This document shows, in pieces, positions 39,907-48,346 of a DNA stretch of 64,000 nt; position 1 is the first letter of the stretch, and every line of letters begins with the position of its first letter. Below the pieces are notes generated by a model, which saw only the letters and a list, made by a program, of their open reading frames with translations, did no database searches and was not told the origin of the DNA. The position numbers and the translations under genes were made by a program. Source of the DNA: Prochlorococcus sp. MIT 1341 (lineage in GTDB: Bacteria > Cyanobacteriota > Cyanobacteriia > PCC-6307 > Cyanobiaceae); NCBI RefSeq assembly GCF_034092415.1, contig NZ_CP139304.1, positions 914,001-978,000 of the forward strand, written 5' to 3'.

Positions 39907-40025
39907 TGACTCAAAAATAGGCTTAAAGCCTTCGTTAAGGTTAGTTTCCCAGTAGAACTGCTTTCATGGGCTAAAAAAAATGTAGTGAAGCCCGAACGCA
40001 ACAATTAAGTAAGAGTTTTTTGCAA

Positions 40026-40074
40026 AACAACTTCAACTTGGGCTATTCAGAAGATAGGCTTTTCTGAAGTTGTT
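40026..40074. promoter_or_regulatory. Inverted repeat upstream of bicA
   Basis: Arms 40026-40035 (AACAACTTCA) and 40065-40074 (TGAAGTTGTT) are exact reverse complements separated by 29 bases that themselves contain a CAGAA/TTCTG hairpin. It lies 19 bases before the bicA start, in the divergent dnaJ-bicA gap. It could be a leader hairpin or a paired operator. No known regulator can be named from the sequence alone. Confidence 0.4.
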
Positions 40075-40092
40075 CTGAACAGGAGAAGAGAC

Positions 40093-41784
40093 TTGGCATT
40101 AATTCATGGATTGCACCTAAAGAATCTAAGAGGTGACTTATTAGGTGGATTAACCGCTGCTGTAGTTGCACTCCCTTTAGCCCTTGCCTTCGGAAATGCA
40201 GCTTTAGGCCCAGGAGGGGCAATTTATGGCCTTTATGGAGCAGTTGTAGTTGGCTTTATAGCTGCTTTATTTGGCGGGACACCCTCACAAGTCAGTGGTC
40301 CAACGGGGCCTATGAGCGTGACTGTCGCTGGGGTAGTAGCTAGTTTGGCATCTGTAGGAGTATCTAGAGATCTAGCAGCAGGGGAAATCCTCCCTCTTGT
40401 AATGGCTGCGGTAGTAATTGGCGGACTATTTCAGGTTTTATTTGGAATCCTGAAGCTTGGTAAATATATAACTTTAGTTCCCTATTCGGTCGTATCTGGT
40501 TTCATGTCCGGGATCGGGGTAATTATCCTTGCTCTCCAACTTGGACCATTAATAGGCATAACAACTAGAGGGGGTGTTATTGATTCATTACATGGCTTGG
40601 CAAGCAATTTTGAACCCAATGGAGCAGCAATTGCCGTTGCTGTAATGACTCTGGCAATTGTCTTCCTAACTCCTCGTCGCATAAGCCAGTGGATTCCATC
40701 CCCTCTTCTTGCCCTTCTAATAGTTACTCCATTGTCTGTAATCCTATTTGGGGACGCGAACTTAGAAGCTCGAGGGATAGAACCCTTACCAAGAATTGGA
40801 ACAATCCCTGAAGGTGGACTCACATTCAGCATGCCCAACTGGAATGAACATTTTCCAGTTATTTTTAAAGCTGGTTTAGTCCTAGCTGTTTTAGGTGCAA
40901 TAGATTCTCTACTAACTTCATTAGTCGCAGACAATATCTCACAAACTCGTCATGATTCTGATAGAGAGTTAATAGGTCAAGGGCTAGGAAATAGCTTGGC
41001 AGGACTAGTAACTGGCTTACCAGGTGCAGGCGCAACAATGCGCACAGTAATTAACATCAAATCAGGTGGGAGTACGCCAATATCTGGAATGGTTCATTCT
41101 CTTGTTCTTTTAATTGTTCTACTAGGAGCTGGCCCACTTGCTGCAGAAATCCCAACTGCACTTTTAGCTGGAATTCTTATAAAAGTTGGTCTAGATATTA
41201 TTGACTGGGGATTTCTCTTAAGAGCACATAAACTTTCAGCAAAGACAGCCTCAGTAATGTATGGCGTACTACTAATGACAGTTTTCTGGGACCTTATTTG
41301 GGCTGTTCTAGTTGGGGTCTTTGTAGCCAATATGCTCACCATTGACTCCATCACTGAAACACAGCTTGAGGGAATGGAAGCTGACAATCCAATTAATGGT
41401 GAAAGCAACATTATTGGCCCTGACTCCACCTCATTGCCTTCTGATGAACAACTCCTAATGGACAAGTGCAAAGGTGAGGTTATGCTTTTCAGATTAAAAG
41501 GTCCTCTCAGTTTTGGAGCAGCTAAAGGTATTTCCGAGAGAATGATGCTCGTAAGAAATTACAAGGTTCTCATTCTTGATATAACAGAAGTTCCCCGCCT
41601 AGGAGTCACTGCAACCCTAGCCCTTGAGGACATGGTCCAGGAAGCAAAAACGAATGCAAGAAAAGCCTATGTAGCAAGTTCAAGTGAAAAAGTAAGAGAA
41701 AGACTGTCGAAGTTTGGGGTAGAAGAAGTTGTAGGCAGTCGCAAAGAGGCTCTTGAGAAAGCAGTGGAGGATTTAAAAAACTAA
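40093..41784 (+). CDS. bicA: SulP-family transporter, BicA-like bicarbonate transporter
   Basis: A 563-residue SulP protein with about 12-14 membrane segments over residues 10-425 and a C-terminal STAS domain (about 445-560, EVMLFRLKGPLSFGAAKGIS). The N-terminus DLLGGLTAAVVALPLALAFG and GGTPSQVSGPTGPM are the SulP substrate-binding helices. Adjacent sbtA and sbtB make sodium-dependent bicarbonate uptake (BicA type) the best reading over sulfate. Start is TTG 40093 with AGGAGA 8 bases upstream. Confidence 0.85.
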   Translation: MALIHGLHLKNLRGDLLGGLTAAVVALPLALAFGNAALGPGGAIYGLYGAVVVGFIAALFGGTPSQVSGPTGPMSVTVAGVVASLASVGVSRDLAAGEILPLVMAAVVIGGLFQVLFGILKLGKYITLVPYSVVSGFMSGIGVIILALQLGPLIGITTRGGVIDSLHGLASNFEPNGAAIAVAVMTLAIVFLTPRRISQWIPSPLLALLIVTPLSVILFGDANLEARGIEPLPRIGTIPEGGLTFSMPNWNEHFPVIFKAGLVLAVLGAIDSLLTSLVADNISQTRHDSDRELIGQGLGNSLAGLVTGLPGAGATMRTVINIKSGGSTPISGMVHSLVLLIVLLGAGPLAAEIPTALLAGILIKVGLDIIDWGFLLRAHKLSAKTASVMYGVLLMTVFWDLIWAVLVGVFVANMLTIDSITETQLEGMEADNPINGESNIIGPDSTSLPSDEQLLMDKCKGEVMLFRLKGPLSFGAAKGISERMMLVRNYKVLILDITEVPRLGVTATLALEDMVQEAKTNARKAYVASSSEKVRERLSKFGVEEVVGSRKEALEKAVEDLKN

Positions 41785-41932
41785 AGTTCGTTCGAGAGAC
41801 CCTTAACAAGGTCTAGGGAAAATGAAAATACCAAACAAAATAAAAACAAAGCCTTACAAAACTAGTCGTCCTATGGTTAGGATATGAAGGTAAAAAACCC
41901 GACAAAAGAATCCTAATTTTACATAATATTTT

Positions 41933-42928
41933 ATGGACACTAGCCTTGTTCTGCAAAATGTCTTAACCCCCCCAGTTCTATTCTTTTTCCTGGGAACAAT
42001 TGCAGTTGTCTTGCGCTCTGATCTCGAGATACCTGCGCCACTGCCAAAACTTTTTTCCTTCTACTTGCTTTTAGCAATTGGATTTAAAGGAGGTTTAGAG
42101 CTTGAGGGGAGTGGCTTTGGCATACAAGTTGTTCAGACTGTTGGCGCAGCAGTATTAATGTCTCTGGTTTTACCAATAATTTGCTTCTTGATACTTAGGA
42201 TAAAACTTGATGTATTCAATTCTGCTGCAATTGCAGCAGCCTATGGTTCAATTAGCGCAGTAACATTTATCACTGCGGAAAGTTTTTTAGAAAACCTGAA
42301 TCTTCATTTTGATGGATTTATGGTTGCTGCACTTGCATTGATGGAATCCCCTGCAATTATCGTTGGTCTCCTACTAGTCAAAATTTGCGCTCCAAAACCA
42401 AGAGCTAATGCAAAAAAAATTCGTTGGAAGTCAATCTTGCATGAGGCAATGTTAAATGGTTCGGTATATTTACTGATTGGCAGCCTACTTATTGGTTACT
42501 TAACAGCAGCCCATAATCCATCTGGTGTTGCAAAGATGCAGCCTTTCACAGGAAATCTTTTTTATGGTGCTGAATGCTTCTTTTTACTTGATATGGGTAT
42601 TGTTGCGGCCAAAAGGCTCCCAAGACTTTTAAAAGCTGGCTCTTTTCTCATTGGATTCGCAATCGCGATGCCATTATTAAATGCCTTTTTAGGGGTACAA
42701 GTTGCCAGACTTCTTGCGTTATCCACAGGAAACGCACTGTTATTCGTTGTCTTATGTGCAAGCGCATCTTATATAGCTGTACCTGCTGCAATGCGCATGA
42801 CAGTTCCTGAAGCGAAATCAAGTTATTACATATCGACTGCTCTTGGACTTACCTTCCCATTTAATATAGTTTTTGGAATACCTTTATATATGGGGATGGT
42901 TAACAAGTTCATCCCTCTAGCTTCCTAG
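41933..42928 (+). CDS. sbtA: Sodium-dependent bicarbonate transporter SbtA
   Basis: A 331-residue protein with about ten membrane helices in two inverted halves, matching SbtA: LPKLFSFYLLLAIGFKGGLE, AAAYGSISAVTFITAESFL and MVAALALMESPAIIVGLLLV in the first half, and CASASYIAVPAAMRMTVPEA in the second, the pair of conserved sodium/bicarbonate-binding regions. The central cytosolic loop is short, as in picocyanobacteria. Followed 2 bases later by sbtB. The 148-bp gap from bicA suggests its own promoter or a linked operon. Confidence 0.93.
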   Translation: MDTSLVLQNVLTPPVLFFFLGTIAVVLRSDLEIPAPLPKLFSFYLLLAIGFKGGLELEGSGFGIQVVQTVGAAVLMSLVLPIICFLILRIKLDVFNSAAIAAAYGSISAVTFITAESFLENLNLHFDGFMVAALALMESPAIIVGLLLVKICAPKPRANAKKIRWKSILHEAMLNGSVYLLIGSLLIGYLTAAHNPSGVAKMQPFTGNLFYGAECFFLLDMGIVAAKRLPRLLKAGSFLIGFAIAMPLLNAFLGVQVARLLALSTGNALLFVVLCASASYIAVPAAMRMTVPEAKSSYYISTALGLTFPFNIVFGIPLYMGMVNKFIPLAS

Positions 42929-42930
42929 AA

Positions 42931-43212
42931 ATGAAAAGACTAGATCTAATTTTCAGTGATCGCGAACTCGATACTATGCTCAATGCCCTTGACGAAGGTG
43001 GAGCCCCTGGTTACACAATTACTAAACATGTAACGGGTAAAGGTCCTCAAGGGGCAGTTTCAGAGGATATGGAATTCACTGATCTAGGAGCTAATGCACA
43101 TTTAATTGTGTTTTGTGATGAGACAACGCTAGCCAGTCTGAAAGAAAAAATAAAGCCAATTCTTAACTATTACGGAGGGATTGGGTATGTTTCAGATGCT
43201 ATACCATTATAA
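42931..43212 (+). CDS. sbtB: PII-like regulator SbtB
   Basis: A 93-residue ferredoxin-like PII fold protein directly after sbtA. It has the strand MKRLDLIFSDREL, a T-loop-like stretch at about 27-45 (TITKHVTGKGPQGAVS) and a second beta-alpha-beta ending GGIGYVSDAIPL. SbtB binds adenyl nucleotides including cAMP and controls SbtA. It ends at PL and has no C-terminal cysteine motif found in some SbtB proteins, which implies no redox-dependent apyrase switch here. Confidence 0.88.
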   Translation: MKRLDLIFSDRELDTMLNALDEGGAPGYTITKHVTGKGPQGAVSEDMEFTDLGANAHLIVFCDETTLASLKEKIKPILNYYGGIGYVSDAIPL

Positions 43213-43266
43213 ACGGGGAAATTTTAACTAGCTTATTTCAGCTTTGCATATACACCAGTAAATCCA

Positions 43267-44223
43267 TCAAGAATGGACCCAATCAACCCTAATTATCTTC
43301 CTACTATTTAAAAATCTATCAATTGCCATTGCAGCTATACAACCATCAGATGCAGCAACCACTGCCTGTTTAAAAGGGGTGTTTCTAATATCACCTATTG
43401 CCCAAACACCCTCTACAGTAGTTGACATAAAATCATCCACGAGAACTCCTCCATCTTCTCTAAATGCAACTTGATCTCCTAAAAAATCAGTAATAGGTTT
43501 TGACCCGCTCATATACACAAAAACTCCTTCTAAAGGAATATTCTGCGAGTGTTCCGCTCCTCTAGATTTAATTTCTATTCCAGTAACTCCACCTTCATTA
43601 CCTTCTATAGAAAGAAGACGAGTTTTACTCCAATGCTTAATGTTTGATTGTTGAAGTAAAGACTGCGCATGATGGTCATCTCCCTTCGGGTCATTAGATG
43701 TAATCCAATGCACCGTTTCTGCGAACTTTGTCAAAACCTGAGCTTCTTCTACAGCCTCTTGATTTACTCCTACTACGGCAACTTGACGGCCTTTGTAAAA
43801 AGCCCCATCACAAGTAGCGCAATAACTCACCCCTCGCCCAAGGAAATCAGCTTCTCCTTCAAATGATGCGGGCCGACCCATAGCTCCAGTAGCCAAAACA
43901 AGAGCCTTTGCCTTAAAAGTCCCCTCAGGGGTATAAACGGTCTTGAAATCCTCGGCTATATCAACACTAAAAACCTGTGCCCGTCTGTAGTCAGTTCCAT
44001 ATTGAATACATTGATTGCGCATCAAAGTCAAAAGATCATCACCGCTAATCTCGCTGGAAACGCCTGGATAATTAGCAATCTGATGAGTAATAGCCAATGC
44101 TCCAACTGACGGGTTTTTATCAAGAATCACTGTTTTCAGATCAGCCCGAGAGGTATAAAGGGCACAGGTACAACCTGCTGGGCCTCCTCCGACTATGACT
44201 ACATCAGCTTCGATTAATTCCAA
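43267..44223 (-). CDS. Thioredoxin-reductase-like flavoprotein
   Basis: A 318-residue FAD disulfide oxidoreductase. FAD-binding GGGPAG at 12-17, ATGAMGRPA, the redox pair CATC at 135-138 and the C-terminal GVWAIGDI are all as in TrxB. The second nucleotide-binding site is not: GVNQEAVEEAQ at 153-163 lacks the GxGxxA glycines and the HRRDxxR that contacts NADPH is replaced by TSNDPKG. It therefore resembles the atypical cyanobacterial groups (deeply rooted DTR, DDOR or ferredoxin-type) rather than an NADPH enzyme. Electron donor unknown. Confidence 0.8.
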   Translation of the reverse strand: MELIEADVVIVGGGPAGCTCALYTSRADLKTVILDKNPSVGALAITHQIANYPGVSSEISGDDLLTLMRNQCIQYGTDYRRAQVFSVDIAEDFKTVYTPEGTFKAKALVLATGAMGRPASFEGEADFLGRGVSYCATCDGAFYKGRQVAVVGVNQEAVEEAQVLTKFAETVHWITSNDPKGDDHHAQSLLQQSNIKHWSKTRLLSIEGNEGGVTGIEIKSRGAEHSQNIPLEGVFVYMSGSKPITDFLGDQVAFREDGGVLVDDFMSTTVEGVWAIGDIRNTPFKQAVVAASDGCIAAMAIDRFLNSRKIIRVDWVHS

Positions 44224-44552
44224 CTGGTTACCTTCTCCTTAATAAATAGGGTTGCAAAGCAATATTGAGATGCAAGCTCTGGCGATTTCATAGCCTTAGC
44301 AAAGCACCGTTTTCATAGACACCATACTGAATTCAATAAGCTTATGAGCGAATATTCTCCTGATCTGATAGCGAGCAGAAACATTAGGTTAAGTATTTGC
44401 ACTAAGAGGGACTGTACCTATCCCTTGTTCAGGTCTCAATTAGCTGATTCATTTCAGGTATTTGAAATCTCCCTAATAAGGGTAAAAGCTTGTTGGGATA
44501 TGAATTTTGCTAGTACCTCTAAAGGGTGTCATCATAGTTTGTTGAATTAATC
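44224..44552. other. Gap between flavoprotein gene and small membrane protein gene
   Basis: Contains a 68-codon plus-strand frame (44344-44550) with many serines and cysteines that I do not consider coding with confidence. No RNA gene, long repeat or terminator was recognised. It holds the start region of the flavoprotein gene. Confidence 0.4.
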
Positions 44553-44696
44553 TCAATGAGAAGGCAAGGGAGTGCCACCCTTCTCTTCCCGAGCAGAATC
44601 CCTGGGAACACTAAATAGTGCCAGTGCAGCAATAACCGCAACAAAACCAACTTGAGCAATTGAAAGATAAACCAATAGGGTGACTAATGGGGGCAT
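44553..44696 (-). CDS. Small single-helix membrane protein
   Basis: A 47-residue protein: MPPLVTLLVYLSIAQVGFVA, VIAALALFSVPRD, then a charged tail (SAREEKGGTPLPSH). One membrane helix covers about 5-30. A strong ribosome-binding site, GGGAGGTGG, ends 4 bases before the ATG at 44696, which is unusual in this window and supports it as real. It resembles in size the small photosystem, cytochrome b6f or NDH subunits, but I cannot match it to a named one. Confidence 0.65.
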   Translation of the reverse strand: MPPLVTLLVYLSIAQVGFVAVIAALALFSVPRDSAREEKGGTPLPSH

Positions 44697-45125
44697 CGCC
44701 CACCTCCCTCATCTCTTTCTCTAGAACTAGCCACTAGCTACTTACCCTGGCAACTGGAAAAACGCTTAAATAGAGTTTAAAAAGTCTGCGCAATCGCAAA
44801 AGTACTGCGGTGCAAGGCTTTTAATGATATTAGAAATTATTATGAGCCAAGAGTGTAACCAGCATATTGAAAGCGTCCCATGCTTGGCTGGGGAAAACCA
44901 AGTGAAAAGGCCTATGGAATGGTGATGTAATTAAAAAATTAGAGACTGTATTTGAACATTATTGAGTTCTTCCAACTAAACCAAATTTAAATTTACCAAA
45001 AGACTCTATATATTTCAACTAATCAAAAATCAATTTTTAAATACTTATAAAAAAGAATATACAAGCGCCTCTGAAGCGGAATTATAAAGAGAAACACGAA
45101 TTAACTTTATAACGTAACATTTGCA
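44697..45125. other. 429-bp AT-rich gap at the left edge of the accessory region
   Basis: No convincing gene. A 27-codon frame beginning ATG AGC CAA near 44840 is too short to call. The sequence becomes clearly AT richer from about 44930, coinciding with the start of the accessory region. Confidence 0.5.
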
Positions 45126-46181
45126 GTGCTTCAAAAAGAATCATTAGTTAAGTTTAAGGAAACAAGGCAATCAAGAGTGGGTACTGACTTAAATTACTTC
45201 TTGAGCACTCTAGTAAGACATGCAGATGGAAGCGTCTATCTCCTACCGGAAGAAGTAATTAGCGATATAAAAGTAAAAGAAAACATCAATGTTATCTTCG
45301 AAAATTTAAATTCCATTATTGAATGGATTCAGGTAGAAAGAACGTTTCTTAAAGGTTGGTATTCAGGCTTAGATCTAAGTATTGACCTGGATGTCCCAAT
45401 TGCAATAGGTATATTGATATTTTCTGGGTTGGCTATTTATATCCTCAAAAAAATATTAGCTAAAAAGAATGCAAGCACTAATGTCAAAGAAATAGAAAAA
45501 GCTGTTGAGTTAGAAAAAGCTGTTGAGTTAGAAAAAGCTGTTGAGTTAGAAAAGGCTGTTGAGTTAGAAAAGGCTGTTGAAATAGAAAATGCTGAGGTAA
45601 TTCAGCCCTTATCTTCAATTCTCAAAAGTAAGAAAAAAGCAATTACCATACCTGACGAAAAGAATCCTCCTCGAAGAGAAAAGAATTCTGTGAATAATAA
45701 AGGATTATCAAATGAGCTGATTGATCTGTACAAACTAACAATAATAAACACCGACACTATAATCATACATGTAATACTCGTTGGACTTTTTCTCTCAGAC
45801 TTAGTACAGCATATCTATGGCTTAATTTTGCAAGTGATGGAATCATATTCACCAAAGCAGTACATAAAAAAACAACAACCTCCAAAAAAAGACATAACAA
45901 TTGGTACAAGTGAATCATCAACACTAAACGGCTCTAATGGATACAAAGGAGGTATCAATTTTATTGAAGATCATGCAACATTAAATTCACTAAATAGTGA
46001 TGTTTATAAGGAAAGGAGAAGGAAGCTAATGAAGCTTACAAATAATCAGCTAAGGAATAAACTGAATGGGGTAAAGCGAATCTCAAGGCTGAGAAAATCC
46101 GAATTAGTGGACCTGATCCTAAAAAGAGAGTTTAGGTATGTGAAAGATTACTCAATTACTATACCGGTAAGAATTAAATAG
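45126..46181 (+). CDS. Membrane protein with EKAVEL repeats, function unknown
   Basis: A 351-residue protein of no family I recognise, starting at GTG 45126. Hydrophobic helices at about 91-108 (DVPIAIGILIFSGLAIYILK) and 208-228, between them five tandem copies of EKAVEL (residues about 124-153) probably forming a charged coiled coil, then a basic linker. The last 50 residues (LMKLTNNQLRNKLNGVKRIS, LRKSELVDLILKREF) look like a SAP/LEM-like or Rho-N nucleic-acid-binding helix-turn-helix. This would be a membrane-tethered DNA- or RNA-binding protein. It opens the accessory region. Confidence 0.6.
   Translation: MLQKESLVKFKETRQSRVGTDLNYFLSTLVRHADGSVYLLPEEVISDIKVKENINVIFENLNSIIEWIQVERTFLKGWYSGLDLSIDLDVPIAIGILIFSGLAIYILKKILAKKNASTNVKEIEKAVELEKAVELEKAVELEKAVELEKAVEIENAEVIQPLSSILKSKKKAITIPDEKNPPRREKNSVNNKGLSNELIDLYKLTIINTDTIIIHVILVGLFLSDLVQHIYGLILQVMESYSPKQYIKKQQPPKKDITIGTSESSTLNGSNGYKGGINFIEDHATLNSLNSDVYKERRRKLMKLTNNQLRNKLNGVKRISRLRKSELVDLILKREFRYVKDYSITIPVRIK
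45495..45584 (+). repeat. 18-bp in-frame tandem repeat, five copies
   Basis: Five consecutive 18-base units, GAAAAAGCTGTTGAGTTA with A-to-G in copies four and five and a diverged end, followed by a partial sixth. All units keep the reading frame, so gain or loss changes the coiled-coil length by six residues per unit. Confidence 0.95.
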
Positions 46182-46187
46182 TTTTAT

Positions 46188-46934
46188 TCAAGGGCATAAC
46201 ATTCCTAAAGCTCCTAATCGATCTTGAAGGGCTCGCCAATTAAATGATCGAGGGTCGATTCTCTCTCCTGATCTATCTACTATCTTGTGAGTAGTTATTT
46301 GATAATAGGGGATATGATACTTTTTCATCCAATCGGTTAAAATCAAGGAAAGTGAATCATATTGTTTTGAACTGTATCCACTGTGAGTAGGGTCATTATC
46401 CTCGCCGTCTAATGGTGTCTCCAAACTAATATGTAGTGCAAAGTTGTTAACAGAAGGTGGCAATCTTAAATTAGTTTGAACAGAATTACCTCTAAAAGAA
46501 GAGTTCCCTGCTCCAAAAGCCCTTTTGAGGGGATCGAGAATCTTAATAATCCTTCCATCCTCTGCAATCAAAACATGGTAACTTGCTTGCTTTAATAGGT
46601 CGGTATGTTTAGTCTTAAATGTTGCTAAGGCTGAGCCAACACCATAAACAGTTTCATGCAGGACGATAAGGGAAGGAAGAGGTTCTAAAGGGTTTCCAAA
46701 AACGTCTTTTGTTGAGCGTGTATCATAATTAGTAGGATGTATATCCTCATATAAAACAAATTTACTCATTCTTCTGTTAAGCCTATTGAGCCTATTTGTC
46801 AAGTGCTTACTAGGAATATTACACTGCCTGTTTAAAAGGTTGGTTCTAGTATTAGCAGCAGGGCTACTCAAATGAAAAGGGAGGAAACTGAGAAAAAGAG
46901 TAATTAGAAGGTTTCTAATGAAAAGTTCGTTCAT
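46188..46934 (-). CDS. Secreted N-acetylmuramoyl-L-alanine amidase (Amidase_2)
   Basis: A 248-residue protein with a signal sequence (about 1-27, LLITLFLSFLPFHLSSPAA) and an Amidase_2 fold. Zinc/catalytic motifs: IVLHETVYG near 88-96, ASYHVLIAEDGRI near 116-128, NNFALHISLETP near 163-174 and TTHKIVDRSGERIDP near 219-233. It cleaves the amide between muramic acid and stem peptide in the periplasm. It sits beside surface-polysaccharide genes and ends 7 bases from the preceding plus-strand gene. Confidence 0.82.
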   Translation of the reverse strand: MNELFIRNLLITLFLSFLPFHLSSPAANTRTNLLNRQCNIPSKHLTNRLNRLNRRMSKFVLYEDIHPTNYDTRSTKDVFGNPLEPLPSLIVLHETVYGVGSALATFKTKHTDLLKQASYHVLIAEDGRIIKILDPLKRAFGAGNSSFRGNSVQTNLRLPPSVNNFALHISLETPLDGEDNDPTHSGYSSKQYDSLSLILTDWMKKYHIPYYQITTHKIVDRSGERIDPRSFNWRALQDRLGALGMLCP

Positions 46935-47100
46935 AAATCAAGAGATAATTAAGTATTTTCTGAGAAAAAGGTATTCATTATCAAATAGTATATTAGAGGA
47001 TAAATTAAAGCAACAGATTTAACATCCTGATTCTAAGTTCTCAAGATTTTCGTCTTACCTTACACCTTGATATCTGTCAATAATTTATAGGAGTTCGAGT

Positions 47101-48198
47101 CTACCGAATCCTAGGCTTGGTTTTATATTTGGATATTAAATTCCGATCTATTGTAGAAATAATAAAAGCAAATGTTTTAACTAGATCTAAACTAATGCTA
47201 ATCAATAATGTGAGGAAAAAAGGAATAAAACCATTCCTAATTATCGGAACTCCTTTGTTCTTTGGTAATAAGATCCCTCTTAGAATAAAGTAGATGGTAA
47301 GTAATGTAAAGACTGTAATTTTGGAGACATGAGGAATATAAAGAACCGCATCTGTATCCCAGCCTGCAAAGCTCGGGTTCCAGCAAGAAGCAAGCCCAAG
47401 CGATAGAACAGCAAAGAATATTATATATATATATCTTTGCTTTTGGTAAATGAGCAAATCACCATAGCTTGCTAAATAATAGTTTGTAAACCATTTTTTA
47501 CATAGCTCTGGGAAATTTCGGCCTATGAGATTTCGGTATTTTAGAGGTGAAGCAGAAGCAACCTTTATTGAACGTTGAAAATATAATGCTCTATTAATCC
47601 ACTCACCATCTTCTCCACATCTAGCTGATGGGATAAAATAGCCTATCTCATTTAACAATGATCTACTGATTAGCGTTCCTGGAACTGTATAAAGTGGGTT
47701 TGAACCATATGTAGAAGCTATAAATGATTTCTCAAATATAGTTTCCCCAATGTATCTGGTTCTACCTAATATACCCTGGTTATCCGACTTATCTAAATGA
47801 GTAAGTGCTATCTCCAACCAATCAACTTCTGGCACTGTATTAACATCAAGAAAAGCAATATAAGAACATTTGGATAACTTAACTCCAATATTTCTAGCTT
47901 CACCAGGCAGTATAATGCTCTCAAAGAAAAGCATATTAGTGGGAGTGTCTATAAGTTTCTCCAATTCGGATGCCTTGTGCAAATATTTCTTCGAGAGATT
48001 ACTTACCACACACACTATCTCTTTGATATATTTTCGGTTGTCTTTAAGGCCAAGCATTAAAGAACGACATTTATCCAGATCATCTGCCAAGCATCCAATT
48101 ACAAGTGATATTCGAGAGCCATAGATTGAATCACCGCTATAGGAGCTAGGTATCAAAGAGTCAAGACTTCGTTTATCGTCTTTAGAAAAAAAAGTCAT
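47101..48198 (-). CDS. Family 2 glycosyltransferase with membrane tail
   Basis: A 365-residue protein. Residues about 25-235 are a GT-A domain (RISLVIGCLADDLDKCRSLM, IAFLDVNTVPEVDWLE with a DxN metal site, GEDGEWINRALYF with the ED acceptor-activating pair), then two or three hydrophobic segments at 265-345. The donor sugar is unknown. The GEAR[N] motif (LPGEARNIGVKLS) is typical of polysaccharide transferases. Confidence 0.8.
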   Translation of the reverse strand: MTFFSKDDKRSLDSLIPSSYSGDSIYGSRISLVIGCLADDLDKCRSLMLGLKDNRKYIKEIVCVVSNLSKKYLHKASELEKLIDTPTNMLFFESIILPGEARNIGVKLSKCSYIAFLDVNTVPEVDWLEIALTHLDKSDNQGILGRTRYIGETIFEKSFIASTYGSNPLYTVPGTLISRSLLNEIGYFIPSARCGEDGEWINRALYFQRSIKVASASPLKYRNLIGRNFPELCKKWFTNYYLASYGDLLIYQKQRYIYIIFFAVLSLGLASCWNPSFAGWDTDAVLYIPHVSKITVFTLLTIYFILRGILLPKNKGVPIIRNGFIPFFLTLLISISLDLVKTFAFIISTIDRNLISKYKTKPRIR

Positions 48199-48346
48199 AA
48201 GTTATATCCTTTCAGCGAAATAAAGTAAAATCTAACAATCAATAATTCTAGCAGCATTTATGCCAGAGCAGACAAGCCGAATCATTCTTTAACCCTATCA
48301 GCTGCTAAAGATATAGAATAAATGCAGTGTTTCATGAGAATAATCA

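Noticed and set aside
44344-44550. 68-codon plus-strand frame
   Set aside because: Cysteine- and serine-rich, no ribosome site, no domain; probably random.
45495-45584. Tandem 18-bp repeats as a possible CRISPR array
   Set aside because: Units are directly adjacent without spacers and stay in frame inside a gene; no cas genes.
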